64,000 bases of DNA from contig JABAKD010000010.1 of assembly GCA_012845835.1 (NCBI GenBank), positions 10,172,311-10,236,310 of the forward strand, in the 5' to 3' direction. Shown here piece after piece: positions 1 through 10,787 of the stretch. A program made the position numbers and the translations under genes. The notes under the pieces were generated by a model. That model had not been told where the DNA came from. It worked only from the letters and a program-made list of their open reading frames with translations, and did no database searches. How positions within the stretch are numbered: the first letter of the stretch is position 1; each line of letters opens with the position of its first letter. Source of the DNA: Undaria pinnatifida. Lineage: Eukaryota > Sar > Phaeophyceae > Laminariales > Alariaceae.

Positions 1-8
1 ACACTTAC

Positions 9-3000
9 TGTTGTCGTCGGGGTAGCGAAGAGCCACCTCCTCAAACCGTTACCACTGCCGGCCGCGACTGACGCAGCAGAATCAGAAGAAGTTACCGCGA
101 CGCTAGTCACGTTCACGGTTCCCCCGTTTTGCCCCAAGGTCTCCTCCAGGCTGGCCTCCGCCGCCTCCTCGCACGTGTCCGTCGCCGCGCAGTCAGGCTC
201 GCCGTCGGAGACGATGGTGATGGTCCCCAACAGGCGTTGCTCCGACACATCCGCCACCGTCGGCCCCGGGGTCGGAACTGCGGTCGGAGACGCCGTGGGA
301 GACGAGGTCGGCGCCGCAGAGGGAGCTGCGGAAGGCGCCGCCGACGGAGAACTAGTAGGGGCTATGGAAGGCACGAAAACAGTAGGCATCACGGTCGCGC
401 CGAATATGGTAGGGGCTGGAGTAGTAGCCGGCGACAACGTGATCATCTCTCTCGGGAGGGTCGCACCTGGTGCAAGCGTCGCACCTGGTGCAAGCGTCGC
501 ACCTGGTGCAAGCGTCGCACCTGGCGCCAAAGTCGCGCCCGGTGCCAAAGTCGCGCCCGGTGCCAAAGTCGCGCCCGGTGCCACGGTCGCGCCCGGTGCC
601 ACGGTCGCGCCCGGTGCTACGGTCGCGCCCGGTGCCACGGTCGCGCCGGGTGCCACGGTCGCGCCGGGTGCCACGGTCGCGCCGGGTGCCACGGTCGCGC
701 CGGGTGCCACGGTCGCGCCCGGTGCCACGGTCGCGCCGGGTGCCACGGTCGCGCCGGGTGCCACGGTCGCGCCGGGTGCCACGGTCGCGCCGGGTGCCAC
801 GGTCGCGCCGGGTGCCACGGTCGCGCCGGGTGCCACGGTCGCGGCCGGTGATGAGGTTGCTCCGGGCGCCAATGTCACTCCAGGAGCGATGGTTGAACCA
901 GGAGCCGCCGTGGCGCCCGGCGCTTGGGTCACGGCACCGGGAGGAAGGGTCGTCGCCGGTGTCTGTGTTGCCATCTCGAATGGCGCCAGCGAGGATGCGA
1001 CCACTGGTGTTGACGCCACAGACGGAGCAGGCGTCGTCTTCGTCTGGGGAAACATCTCTTGGATGAATTCTTCGACGTAGTCGGGGCAGTCCGGCAGGTA
1101 GGACACCCCCCCGCCGCTCGTCACGCATAACCGGCAGTTGTTCTTCTCCAGAACTGTTTCGTTGGTTGGTTGTTTTGCGCCAAAAGGTCAATCACGTCCC
1201 CGCACATGGAACGACGAACGGAACGCAAAAGAAGAAAAAAAACGCCGATCGCGAAAAACAAAAAACACAACGAATGATAAATTAGCTGTTAGCAATCTAG
1301 TTAGCAAACACAAGCGAAGCACGGGCAGACAGCTCCGGGCAGAAGGAAGCAAGCATCAACCAGTCAACACTTGTTCACGTATGCGTATGATATGGCATGA
1401 CATTTAGAAGACGCACGTATCGTAGGTATGTATACATTTCACCCCCGACAAAGAAAGTGCAAGAAAGTCGTATGCTCAATGTGAGAACAGGACCAGGACC
1501 ACGCGCGGTCAAGAGCAGACATTTCACAGAATCACGCAGGAGCCCGAAAGAGAAGACCACGACCCTCGTACGACCGATTTAATCGTCGAACTCAGCACTC
1601 ACCTTAAGGCCGAGCTGTGAGTTCGGACGCGCACACGTGAGGTACTCGTGAGGTATCATAAAGAGGGCGCAGCAGCACCAGCAGCAGCACCAGCAGCCAA
1701 GCAGTCCCACGTCAGAGCCGTATGATGCAAGCAGTCATACCAACCACTACGCAAGAAACACACATAAGACAACGTGAAATGAAACTCTCCACACAAACAA
1801 CAGGTAGTTACTTTTTTTTTTTACGTTTTCAAGTGAAAAATAAGGTGCTCTCGGATCTGTGCAGGGGGGGTGTAGGCATGTTGTATTCATATGGACTTAC
1901 TTGCTGGTTGAGAGGGGGAAAGAACGTTGTGGGTTCCAAATAAAACTATTTAAGCGTTAATAATTACGACGTGGTGCAAGCAGCAGGCAAACAGGCACGC
2001 AAGCAAACACGGACGCCGTTTGCGCGCCGCCTTGCCACATGCACGAGATAACGACCCGGCGCAAGATGGGTTGGTTTGCTGATCATGATGCATGCTATGC
2101 GTGCATGCGTTGCATGCACAAGTAACGGAAGAGGATTAACGCCACAGGATATACGTTGTTCGTTTGTACACGGTTTTTCTCGAGATAAAAGTCGCACGAT
2201 CCGAAACGTTTTCCTTCATCCAATGCAAGTTCTTCGCGACCCATTCAATTCCTCGAAAAATACATAAAACGCGAATCAAGAAACGGGGCGCGAGGTACGT
2301 CGTCTTGCCACAACCACGAGATACCGATACTGACCTAACGAAAGATGGGTGGGTGTGCTGATCATGGATGCAAGCATGCCTCTCGCGAGGCAACCAACCA
2401 GCAGGATACTGCTGCTGCTGCTGTGGAAACCACCGCCGGATGAGTTGTTCGTTCATGATTTTCTCGCAGAAAATCCGAAACGTTTGCAAGAGTTCCTACT
2501 TCCAATTCAAGTTGTTCGAAAAAAAATCAAGCAGAAAATTAAAACGGGAAAAAAGCAACGGGGCACAGCTTTGGCTGGACACAGATACTCAAGAGACAGA
2601 ACAAACAGCAGTAATATCCTGCCGCTGCTGCTGCGAATTGATTGCACACGCCGCAAGCCCGGATTCACATCAGTCAACGCAAAGCGACAGCGCTACTGCT
2701 GCTGCTACTACTACTGAACTCACCGTTGCACCCCACCAGGGGACCCTCACGATCGCAGGCCTCTGGGTCCTCGTAAATCGCAATTCCCGCCTCAGCATCC
2801 CCGACCGACGTGTTGGCCGTGCACTCGTCGATGCCCCCCTGTAGTCGCCGCAAAGCAGCAGCGCCCTCTAATCGCCCCCTGAAACCCAGCGCAACGTCGT
2901 CCCCTACCAGACTTCGGCCATCTCGAGCAGGGAACGACGGTGCCATCCACTCATCCGTACTTGTTACCGAGGCTGGCAGGAGCACGGCGAGCGCAGCGAG

Positions 3001-3057
3001 GAATCGTGCCGCTCGTCGACTCGGGTCCGCGCCATGTTGGTGATGATGCAGCAGCAT
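9..3057 (-). CDS. Secreted mucin-like repeat protein, 5' part (2 exons, continues beyond window)
   Basis: Exon 1 is 3057-2724 and exon 2 is 1153-9. The intron 2723-1154 has donor GTGAGT and acceptor AAACAG, and both sides are phase 1. A further donor GTAAGTG at 8-1 shows the gene continues off the left edge. At least 493 residues are encoded. Exon 1 starts at ATG 3057 and gives a basic N-terminus, then a hydrophobic core (FLAALAVLLPASV, about residues 21-33), so I infer a secreted protein. A Cys-bearing region follows (GIDECTANTSVGD, LVGCN, NCRLC, LPDCPDY). Next come Pro/Thr/Ala-rich sequence, an array of VAPGAT hexapeptides, PTSSPTASPT-type linkers and a C-terminal segment with DGEPDCAATDTCEEA and an NVTS glycosylation site. 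Exon 2 has no start codon, so it is invisible to ATG-based ORF calling; the open frames in other phases here are shadows. The family looks like a stramenopile extracellular or cell-wall protein; exact function unknown. Confidence 0.8.
457..852 (-). repeat. 18-bp coding minisatellite (VAPGAT array)
   Basis: About 22 copies of an 18-bp GC-rich unit lie within exon 2 of the mucin-like gene. Runs of identical units alternate with runs of point variants (APGAK/APGAS-type codons when read on the plus strand), which suggests recent expansion by slippage or unequal exchange. The unit is nearly self-complementary in coding sense: read in the right frame, both strands give the hexapeptide VAPGAT. Confidence 0.9.
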
Positions 3058-3868
3058 AGCGCTGCAAGATGGCCTTTTGCACTGCTGGGTGTTGCAGCTG
3101 CTGTGCTGCGACGTATAAATTCAGCAAAGCAAGCACACCCACCTACCTTACCACTACCACTACCTACCTAGCTACCGAGGGTAACCCACGGTTGCAGGGC
3201 AGTCTCTCCCTGGTTTGTTCTCCCTCGTGATGAGCTGAAAGCCGCTAGAAGCTCCGTTTAAGGCCTTGGAATGTTGGTGTGAGACCCAGGGGGGGTCGAC
3301 CCCAGCAAGTCGGCACAACGAAAAACGAAAACAATTTTTTAATTTTTGAAGTTTCGCTGACCATTTTGGTTGGCCCACCCCGAAAAAACGGTGAAAACAG
3401 AATTTGGTCTTCCCGGATATGAAAAAGCGGGAATTTGGAACTCCAAGCAGTGCCCCTCCCCCCCTCCCCAGCAACCTCTTTCCCTCTCTGGGGACCATGG
3501 CATGATCTAAACATCTGCCGGCACGCACAGCAGTGATTGACGCATCTGGACACGTTTACCGATATAAATCCCACTCTACGCGGGTCGTGGGAAGCGCTTG
3601 CTCTGCTTATACGGTTGATAGTGGATCTATCTCCGAGTGGAGTTGCATTTTGCCTTTCGAGGGAGCGCGAAACCCACAGAAGGAAAGCTCTGCTTTGGTT
3701 TTTGTTTTCCTGCTGCTGTCGTCGCCTTGCTGAGCTGCTGCTGCTCATGCTGTTGTCTATGGTTTTTGTGTTGTAATACCGCAGCAATAGCATACAGCAT
3801 CACAGACAGCACGACAGAAAGCTAGCAGCTAGTTAAGTTAGTCAATTACATCCGTTTACTCTACTCTA
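3058..3868. other. Intergenic stretch, no supported gene
   Basis: This lies upstream of the minus-strand secreted-protein gene, so its core promoter should be in 3058-3250; no convincing TATA box or initiator stands out. From about 3240 to 3530 the sequence looks like degenerate repeat DNA (run of G at 3290, C-runs near 3460). CTG/CAG-rich tracts occur at 3710-3760. Open frames here have no recognisable domain. Confidence 0.5.
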
Positions 3869-3890
3869 GAGCTCTGCTGTGGTGCGTCGG

Positions 3891-4061
3891 ATGAATGATC
3901 GGACCGGAGCTGATGATGCAGCAGCAGCAGCTTTGCTGCAGAAAAAACACGAGGAAGAACATGTCGCAATCAAGGATCAGCTCGCAGGCTTGGAGGCGCA
4001 ACGGGAGCAGCTTGCGTCACTACTCGGAGGCAATCCGCAGGGCCCACTGTTGCAGCTGCAG
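3891..4061 (+). CDS. Candidate first coding exon, coiled coil (possibly ZGPAT N-terminus)
   Basis: An open segment of 57 codons starts at ATG 3891 (MNDRTGADD...) and ends at a good donor (CTGCAG then GTGTGCG). A pyrimidine-rich CTCTACTCTAG acceptor lies just upstream at 3868. Residues 14-57 are heptad-like and charged (LLQKKHEEEH, DQLAGLEAQREQLASLL). ZGPAT proteins start with a comparable Gln/Leu-rich coiled coil, and the phase (0) fits the downstream ZGPAT exons. If it does belong there, the first intron exceeds 12 kb and holds the minus-strand gene at 4724-8133. It may equally be an exon of an unrelated gene. Confidence 0.4.
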
Positions 4062-4723
4062 GTGTGCGTTGTTGTCTTCTTCCGTTTCAGATATTGTCTA
4101 ATTGTGCTGCTTCTTCTCTGCTTCGTTCTGAACGCCTAGATTTTTATTTATTTATTTACAAGGGCTTCGCTCGCGGGCGGCTGGGCGCCGCCCGCTACGC
4201 TTGCGGAAGGAGCAATAGACATTCAGTAGAAAGGCGGAAAAGAAGCACAAATGGCGCAACTGGCGACTTGAAAATGCCAAGAGGTCCATATATAGTACAA
4301 CGGTACAGGATAGAGACGATTATGATTATGAGTTTGTTATTATCATCCATTCGCCCAATCCATGATGGGCAAGTCGGAGGACTTCCTTGGCATATCCTTC
4401 CACCTCTCAGGTAGCGTCTATGTAGGTCCTGCACACTTCAATAGCTCTCTCTCTAAGTCGATCATCAACAATAAATTATCGCAGTGCATAAACACCAGGC
4501 ACGCGCTTGTCAAGGATAGAGACAGGAAAACTACAACTTAAGATGTAAAGGAGCGCAGTGCCAAAAAAAACATGCTGGAAGCAGGAACTTGAACGCACAC
4601 ACCGCAAACATGTGAAGTACATTTGTATTCCTGAAAGACGAAGAGCACGCATTTAGGCATAGTTCTCAAAAAACGATGCTGGTATAATAAACCACAACTT
4701 AACGTTCTATAAAGAACGTGCTG
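4062..4723. other. Gene-free stretch
   Basis: AT-rich sequence between the candidate plus-strand exon and the stop codon of the minus-strand gene. It contains an ATTT-type simple repeat at about 4140-4158 and would include the 3' UTR of the 4724-8133 gene. I see nothing else I can support. Confidence 0.5.
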
Positions 4724-7700
4724 TCAACATTGCTTCCGAAGGAGCATGCAGGCTTGCTTGGACTCTTCCTCCTCAGCGGAGGTACCCAGCACCTTGCACT
4801 CTTGTTTTTTGTCGATGGTCTTGTGGATCTGTCCACAAACGTTGAAGCAGGGCGGGAGAACGTCGATAAGTGTCAAGGAATTAGTGGGGTATTAGTCCGT
4901 TTGACCACTTGCACAGGTTAACCAATAGCTTACCCAAACTAAGCCTTATAACACTCTCCCCCCCATAAACTGCGGGATAGAAGGTCGGCCGTATATACGG
5001 GCGGACCTGTCATTTATCCAAGCCGTTTCATTTCCTGGGTAAGCCGGGGAGAGTATTTTTCAAGTTCGCCATGGGAAAATCTGAAAAAGTTTATTATGGT
5101 GGATGTGGGGATCGAACCCACGACCCAAAAACCCATGGTCTGTCGACGACGCCATTTGTTAAGGTATTAGTGGGGTACTTTTAGTCCGTTTGACCACTTG
5201 CACAGGTTAACCAATAGCTTACCCAAACTAAGCCTTATAACATAAGTATGTGTAAAAAAGTATTCGTACTTCTCTCCAGCAGACGTCGTAACCATCCAAA
5301 TTATTGGAGCTCCTTACGCTGTTAGTAATTGTTGTGGTATTGTTGTACTTGCTCTTGGTACTTGGAAAAAGAGCCGCACTTCATAGACTATATCCGCACG
5401 CCATCCCCTAGTCTTGAGCAAGAGACATGGATGTCTCGACTCGTGACACACAGGACGCAAGATAAGAGTAGAACGTACCTCGATGTCGAACGCCCTCGTG
5501 GCACCGTGGGAATGGAATGCGGGATGTATATCGAGCAAGTGGTCGCCTGCCTTCTTCAGGAGGTCACCGACCTTGATGTCGCCGGTGCACGTCGTGTTTA
5601 GGTCCTCGCCGACTTGGCGGCCCTCGGCGGCTGCTTCGCAGGGATTCTGCAAACGACAACAACGGATGGGAATACCTTGCGTTCAGTGAATGTTCAAAAT
5701 AGTAAGGCCACGTAGCTGTCGTCGATTTCCAAAGTTGGAAAGGAAGTCGTACAATTTAACACTGCTGTTGTAATGAAAGCGGTCGTTTATGGGCAAAGCC
5801 CTGCCTGGTACCACAACGTTGCTAACACCTATGAAACCACCACTGGGACAGGAACGAACGGGATTCACAGTCGCAACTGGTAAGCGTAAGCCCCGGTATA
5901 TTGCTATATAAGGCCTACCGGCGGAATACCGACAACGAAGGGTAAGAGACAGTACCTGCTGTATATATTGTTCGGTACTACTCTATTACTGCTGCTATCA
6001 ACACTATTACGACCGACGTGTACTGCGATTCCTGAAGAGGTTGCGCACCCTACTTGTACTCGTTAATACAAAGAGTTCATGTGGTTGTATGAAAAATGAG
6101 TAACAGTAGTAGTACACCGCGTCACTACATGAACAACTCGCTAACCCCAATCACGGGACTGCTCTCCAGCATCACCCAGGTTAACTTCAGCTTCTGTTTA
6201 CTGCTATATATCAACCTCCAGTGTTTACTGCTATTGGAGCTCCTTTCGCTGTTAGTAATTGTTGTGGTATTGTTGTACTTGCTCTTGGTACTTGGAAAAA
6301 GAGCCGCACTTCATAGACTATATCCGCACGCCATCCCCTAGTCTTGAGCAAGAGACATGGATGTCTCGACTCGTGACACACAGGACGCAAGATAAGAGTG
6401 GAACGTACCTCGATGTCGAACGCCCTCGTGGCACCGTGGGAATGGAATGCGGGATGTATATCGAGCAAGTGGTCGCCTGCCTTCTCCAGGAGGTCACCGA
6501 CCTTGATGTCGCCGGTGCACTTCGTGTTTATGTCCTCGCCGACTTGGCGGCCCTCGGCGGCTGCTTCGCAGGGATTCTGCAAACGACAACAACGGATGGG
6601 AATACCTTGCGTTCAGTGAATGTTCAAAATAGTAAGGCCACGTAGCTGTCGTCGATTTCCAAAGTTGGAAAGGAAGTCGTACAATTTAACACTGCTGTTG
6701 TAATGAAAGCGGTCGTTTATGGGCAAAGCCCTGCCTGGTACCACAACGTTGCTAACACCTATGAAACCACCACTGGGACAGGAACGAACGGGATTCACAG
6801 TCGCAACTGGTAAGCGTAAGCCCCGGTATACTGCTATATAAGGCCTACCGGCGGAATACCGACAACGAAGGGTAAGAGACAGTACCTGCTACATATATTG
6901 TTCGGTACTACTCTATTACTGCTGCTATCAACACTATTACGACCAACGTGTACTGCGATTCCTGAAGAGGTTGCGCACCCTACTTGCACTCGTTAATACA
7001 AAGAGTTCATGTGGTTGTATGAAAAATGAGTAACAGTAGTAGTACACCGCGTCACTACATGAACAACTCGCTAACCCCAATCACGGGACTGCTCTCCAGC
7101 ATCACCCAGGTTAACTTCAGCTTCTGTTTACTGCTATATATCAACCTCCAGTGTGTACTGCGACTGGTGCTGAGGTATGATGCTGCTGTGTTATTTATTA
7201 CTGCATGGGCCATTTTTACAACCCTGGCTGACCCCCGTGATGAGACTTGCCCGTTTTCATTGCGTCTTACATGTATAGATACCACGTAGTCGTAGTAGTA
7301 CATCCAAAACGTGTGTTTATATCACAGCACAAAGCGTCACTGCATGAACCACTTGTTCAACCCCCGCTTACCCCGATGACGGGACTGCCCCGTACTCGTA
7401 GTCGTACATACATGAAGTAAGTGTGTTTGGCTGTACGTATGAAAAATAAATCGCATCACACAGCGTCACTGCAAAGCAGAAAGGTCTACTCGTAGACCTG
7501 AGTACTTGTACAATTCCCGCTTACACCGCGATGACGGGACTGCCCCGTACACGTATCATACTCGTACATGCAAAAGTGTGTTTGTACGCATGAAAAAGAA
7601 ATCACAGCACAACAACAGAAGAAATGTAACTCACGTTTCGTCGAGCTCTCAGCTCCTTCGTTAGGGACGCCGATCGAAGGTGAATCACAGGTGTCCGCGT

Positions 7701-8133
7701 CACACCAGTCACACACACGAGGGTTGTCGCCGCTTCCCCAGTGCTTCTTGTTAAGGTTATGAAAAGCTTGGCACGTGGAAGGCTCGTCACTCCTGCAGGT
7801 GTCGCAGACAGCGTACTGGGAACTCCTGTTTCTCCTATTTCGTGCGATGAGGAAGCCGTCACAACCCTTGCTCGGGCACGGCCAATCAGGATTGCCAGAA
7901 GAAGCTGAGTCCCGTTCTTGCCCGACCAGCTTCCACACGCCTGATCCTGAACCTCCACCACCCCCACTGTTGGCGGAGCCTCCTCCCGCACTAGCCTTGG
8001 TCCGCTTCGCAAATTTCAACTTCAAATTGTTATTGCCGATCCGGCAAATTTCAAATTCAAATTGTTTGCAGCCGTCAACGGCAATTCCCTCCCAACAGCC
8101 AGCAATCGGCCAACTTCGAAAGTAAAAGTACAA
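4724..8133 (-). CDS. Unrecognised Cys-containing protein with tandemly duplicated exon (partial model)
   Basis: Four exons are visible. (a) 8133-7635 (start taken at the in-frame ATG 8133) holds a Gly/Ser linker and a W-x-C-x4-C ... C-x2-C cluster resembling a RanBP2-type zinc finger, then CDWCDADTC; it ends at donor GTGAGTT in phase 1. (b) 6576-6409 and (c) 5646-5479 are two copies of one 168-nt, 56-codon exon (NPCEAAAEGRQVGED...), each with GTTTGCAG acceptor and GTACGTTC donor, phase 0. (d) 4828-4724 is a terminal exon after GTGGACAG (IHKTIDKKQECKVLG ... LLRKQC, stop TGA), phase 0. Exons b, c and d join in frame. Exon a does not join b directly (phase 1 against 0), so an exon in 6577-7634 is missing from this model or a belongs to another gene. 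No family recognised; function unknown. The last intron carries a TRIM element. Confidence 0.6.
4871..5242 (-). mobile_element. TRIM family A, copy 1 (miniature LTR retrotransposon)
   Basis: LTRs are 4871-4953 and 5157-5242 and are nearly identical (about 85 bp, TGTTA...TAACA termini when oriented on the minus strand). The target-site duplication is TAAG (4867-4870 and 5243-5246). On the minus strand the order is LTR, a primer-site-like TGGCGTCGTCGAC two bases after the LTR, a tRNA-like T-arm with B-box (GGTTCGATCC, about 5106-5120), about 130 bp of filler, a polypurine tract GGGGGGGAGAG, then the second LTR. There is no coding capacity. It lies in the last intron of the 4724-8133 gene, about 40 bp upstream of the acceptor. 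Confidence 0.9.
5302..7161. repeat. 930-bp direct tandem duplication
   Basis: Copy 1 is 5302-6231 and copy 2 is 6232-7161. By eye they differ at about 10 positions (near 99% identity) with no indels. Each copy contains one 168-nt exon of the minus-strand gene with flanking intron, so the duplication adds a 56-residue module without shifting frame. Three of the ten differences fall in the exon and all change the protein (I/L, K/T, E/K). Confidence 0.93.
7020..7625. repeat. Diverged tandem units of about 130 bp in an intron
   Basis: Units share the motifs GCGTCACTRCATGAAC, CGGGACTGCCCCGTAC and GTGTGTTTGTACG. Starts are visible near 7050, 7334 and 7463, the last two 129 bp apart. They lie in the presumed intron between the zinc-finger-like exon and the duplicated exon; no missing exon was identified among them. 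Confidence 0.6.
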
Positions 8134-9928
8134 AAAAGAAGTTGCTGAAAAAGCAAAATAAAAATATCAGAGAGCAAGCAGTAAAGATCAGAGAATGAGA
8201 GCTAAAAAGTAAGTAAGAATGAGACTAGGGAAAGCAAGGAAGGCAAGGAACTTCGGGACGGTTCTTTTCCCCAGCAACTAATTTCCTTTTCGGCAATTAC
8301 GTGCTGAGAAGGGCTGAGAGGGGGGAGGATATGCCGAGCGAGACGTCCGAAGGGGGCGAGGTCTAGGTATATAGTTGTATTTATTTATTTTGTCTTGGTT
8401 TCTTTCGTTGTTTCTCTCTTTTACAAGGTATTTTGGTTTAATGAGAAGAACACAAAGGGGGGAGGGGGGGAAACAGGAGGAGTAGAAGGAAAGCCGTCCA
8501 AGGGAATGGGGGCCGGGGGGGCAACAGGAGGAATAGAAGGGAGACCGCGGTGGACAAAGGCAGGAAGGAGATGGCAGACAGGGTAGCAAGGTACCAGGCC
8601 GACTAGTAGGTACATAGCACTTTTCGTCTTTCTCTGGGGTATTTTTTTCCCCTTTGTTCCCTCCTTGCGTGTCCAGGTTTTTGGCTCGTGTTCGGATTAT
8701 CTTATTTTGGTTTTACTTTACTTTATTTTATTTCATTTTATTATGTTTCTTTTCCGAGCTTTGGCTCTCCTTTGCGGTTGGGTTGTTTCTTCGATTTCCC
8801 CTTCATTTTGTTTGTTTCATTTTTTGTTTTATTTTTATCTTTGTTTTTTAGTTGTTTTCTTATTTTGTTTTTTGTTTTTTTGTTTTTGTTTTTGTTTTTG
8901 TTTTTGTTTATTTCGTATTTCTCTCTTCCAATGTATTTCTGTTGCTGACGTATGTATGTTGTGCCTGTCGTACCCAGTACTAGGGCATGACATTGCGTTG
9001 TCGAATGCATTACGATGCATTATCTCTGTGTCGTGGCTTGTGACCACAGAGCTGATCTTTCTAGGGTGAAGAATCAGTACGGACACTGGGTGTGCTGGAT
9101 GTCGACGAGTAGAAGAACGGTTTAATGTGAAGAACACACACACACACACAGAGCGCTATATAGGACACGTTTCGTCGGGTCCGACGGGTCCGACGCTGCC
9201 TGTGGCTTGGGTACCTAACGAAGCTGATTGCTGGCTTTTGGGCATTTCATTTTATTTGAAGTACAAGCTATTTTATTAATAATATGTATACCTGGTGCAA
9301 CATATTTGCGCTGCATCCACTCGCTTGATGCACACGTGGTACACAACCACAATCCCCTCCCCCATACCCCTTCCTCCCTCTCTCTCCGTTGCTTGTTGCG
9401 ATATGACATTGATTTGATTCATGGGTTGGTTTCGTTATTTATTTTCTTCGTTTCGCTTTTGATTATTTAATATCCTGCCTGGTAGTACGTACTGGTACCA
9501 GGTACATTTATTGTATTTAAATGGTAGTACGTACAGTACCAGGTACATTTATTGTATTTAAAAGAAAAAATGAAACGGAATGGCCGAATCCATCGAGCCG
9601 TCACGTCTACCCCAGGTCCTCAAGAGACGGACGGACGGACGGCGACCGGCCCGTCGGCAGGAAGAGGAGGTGTAGCGTAAGGTTCTGTCCTCTCGTCCCC
9701 TCTCGCGTACGTTTTCACTCAAGTATCTCTATATCACGTACGACCAGTCCCGGGTACTATTTAATACATTATTATTAATAATCACAATGATACTCATGAC
9801 AACGAGTTTATGGTTCGAGTGCCCCCGAGTGTAAAAATACTCTTCTTGCTGCTGCTGCTGTGACCACAGCAGTAGCAACAGCACGAATAGTACCGCCAGT
9901 AGCAGCAGCTGCGTAGAATGTACCACGC
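8134..9928. other. Gene-free, low-complexity stretch
   Basis: No coding exon is supported. It contains a G-rich tract (about 8455-8525), a T-rich low-complexity block at about 8700-8915 with a (TTTTTG)n run at 8866-8910, a short CA run at 9136-9150, and a 40-bp tandem duplication at 9481-9560 (GGTAGTACGTAC ... TTTATTGTATTTAAA). Confidence 0.6.
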
Positions 9929-10168
9929 GTTTTTTTGTCTAGTTTTGTTTTTCACACTTTTACTTTCCAGCTTCTAGACAAGCCGCGGTCACAGGTGTCT
10001 TCCCTTCTTCCCCCCGGTTCTTGCCTTCAATTTTTATCGCGCATAGGGTCCAGCAATCCCGCTGCTGGTCGATTTGTCATCGAGTGTTGCTATCTCACGC
10101 TCTCGCGCTTTCCGCGAGTCAATTTGTGCACAAGAAAAACCCATATACGAGAGTGGGGGGCATGCACA
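9929..10168 (-). mobile_element. tRNA-headed SINE, copy A (head degenerate)
   Basis: On the minus strand this is the body and T-rich-complement tail of a SINE also found at 10464-10787 and 14737-15050. Shared landmarks on the plus strand are TTCCAGCTTCTRGACAAGCC, GGTTCTTGCCTTCAA and CTCTCGCGCTTTCCGC. The tRNA-like head is lost or degraded here. Confidence 0.7.
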
Positions 10169-10463
10169 ACGACAACTAGGGGAAGTTCTGCCTCGGCTTT
10201 TCGGACAATCCGTCCGCAGTTTTTTTTTTCAACGAACGGACCAGTTGCCGCCCAGCAGCTACTGGAGCTACTCGTACGGTTGTGCAATTCTGCACGTAGA
10301 GCAAGCAGATTGTAGCAGCAGTATCATATCAGAGCAGTACGGCGGGTGTAAGGTACAGAGCCCGCATATAGAGCTGACGTTGCTGCTGTCTGTTGTCTTC
10401 TGCTGGAGATTTTTCACCCGCGCTCGCCATTACCACTCTCACATAACCAGGGCGGTGCATGTG

Positions 10464-10787
10464 TTTTTTTTTTTTTTTTTCACCAACGTCTACATTCCAG
10501 CTTCTGGACAAGCCGTGGTCATAGGTGTCGTCCCGTCTTCCCCCCGGTTCTTGCCTTCAACTGTTATCGCGCAGAGGGTTCAGCAATCCCATTACTCGTC
10601 GTTTTTCATGGAGTGTTGCTGACTCACGCTCTCGCGCTTTCCGCGAGTCAAGTTGTGCACAAGAAAAAGTCCCCACGAATTTATACGAGTATGCACTCGG
10701 GGAGGTTCGAACTCACGAAACTGACCTATACCAGGCTCGAAGATAACCTGATACGCCTAACCCTAACCCTAACGCCACCGGGGCGAT
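10464..10787 (-). mobile_element. tRNA-headed SINE, copy B
   Basis: Read on the minus strand: a tRNA-like head (A-box-like GGCGTATCAGG, B-box GAGTTCGAACC), a body of about 200 bp, then a poly(A) tail (17 T on the plus strand at 10464-10480). The head is interrupted at 10757-10775 by telomere-type repeats. Confidence 0.8.
10757..10775. repeat. Interstitial telomere-type repeat inside a SINE
   Basis: About two and a half CCCTAA units are inserted exactly where SINE copy C (15031-15038) reads straight through. The sequence ACGCC is present on both sides of the insert. Confidence 0.8.

Noticed and set aside
129-1191. Several long open frames on both strands over the 18-bp minisatellite
   Set aside because: They are by-products of an 18-bp periodic GC-rich array lacking stops in most frames. 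Only the unlisted minus-strand phase continues into Cys motifs and valid splice sites.
5097-5125. tRNA T-arm-like sequence as a tRNA gene
   Set aside because: No anticodon arm or acceptor stem can be formed, and it recurs at the same place in each TRIM copy, so it is part of the element.
8665-9069. Hydrophobic Phe/Leu-rich open frames
   Set aside because: They are translations of a T-rich low-complexity tract.
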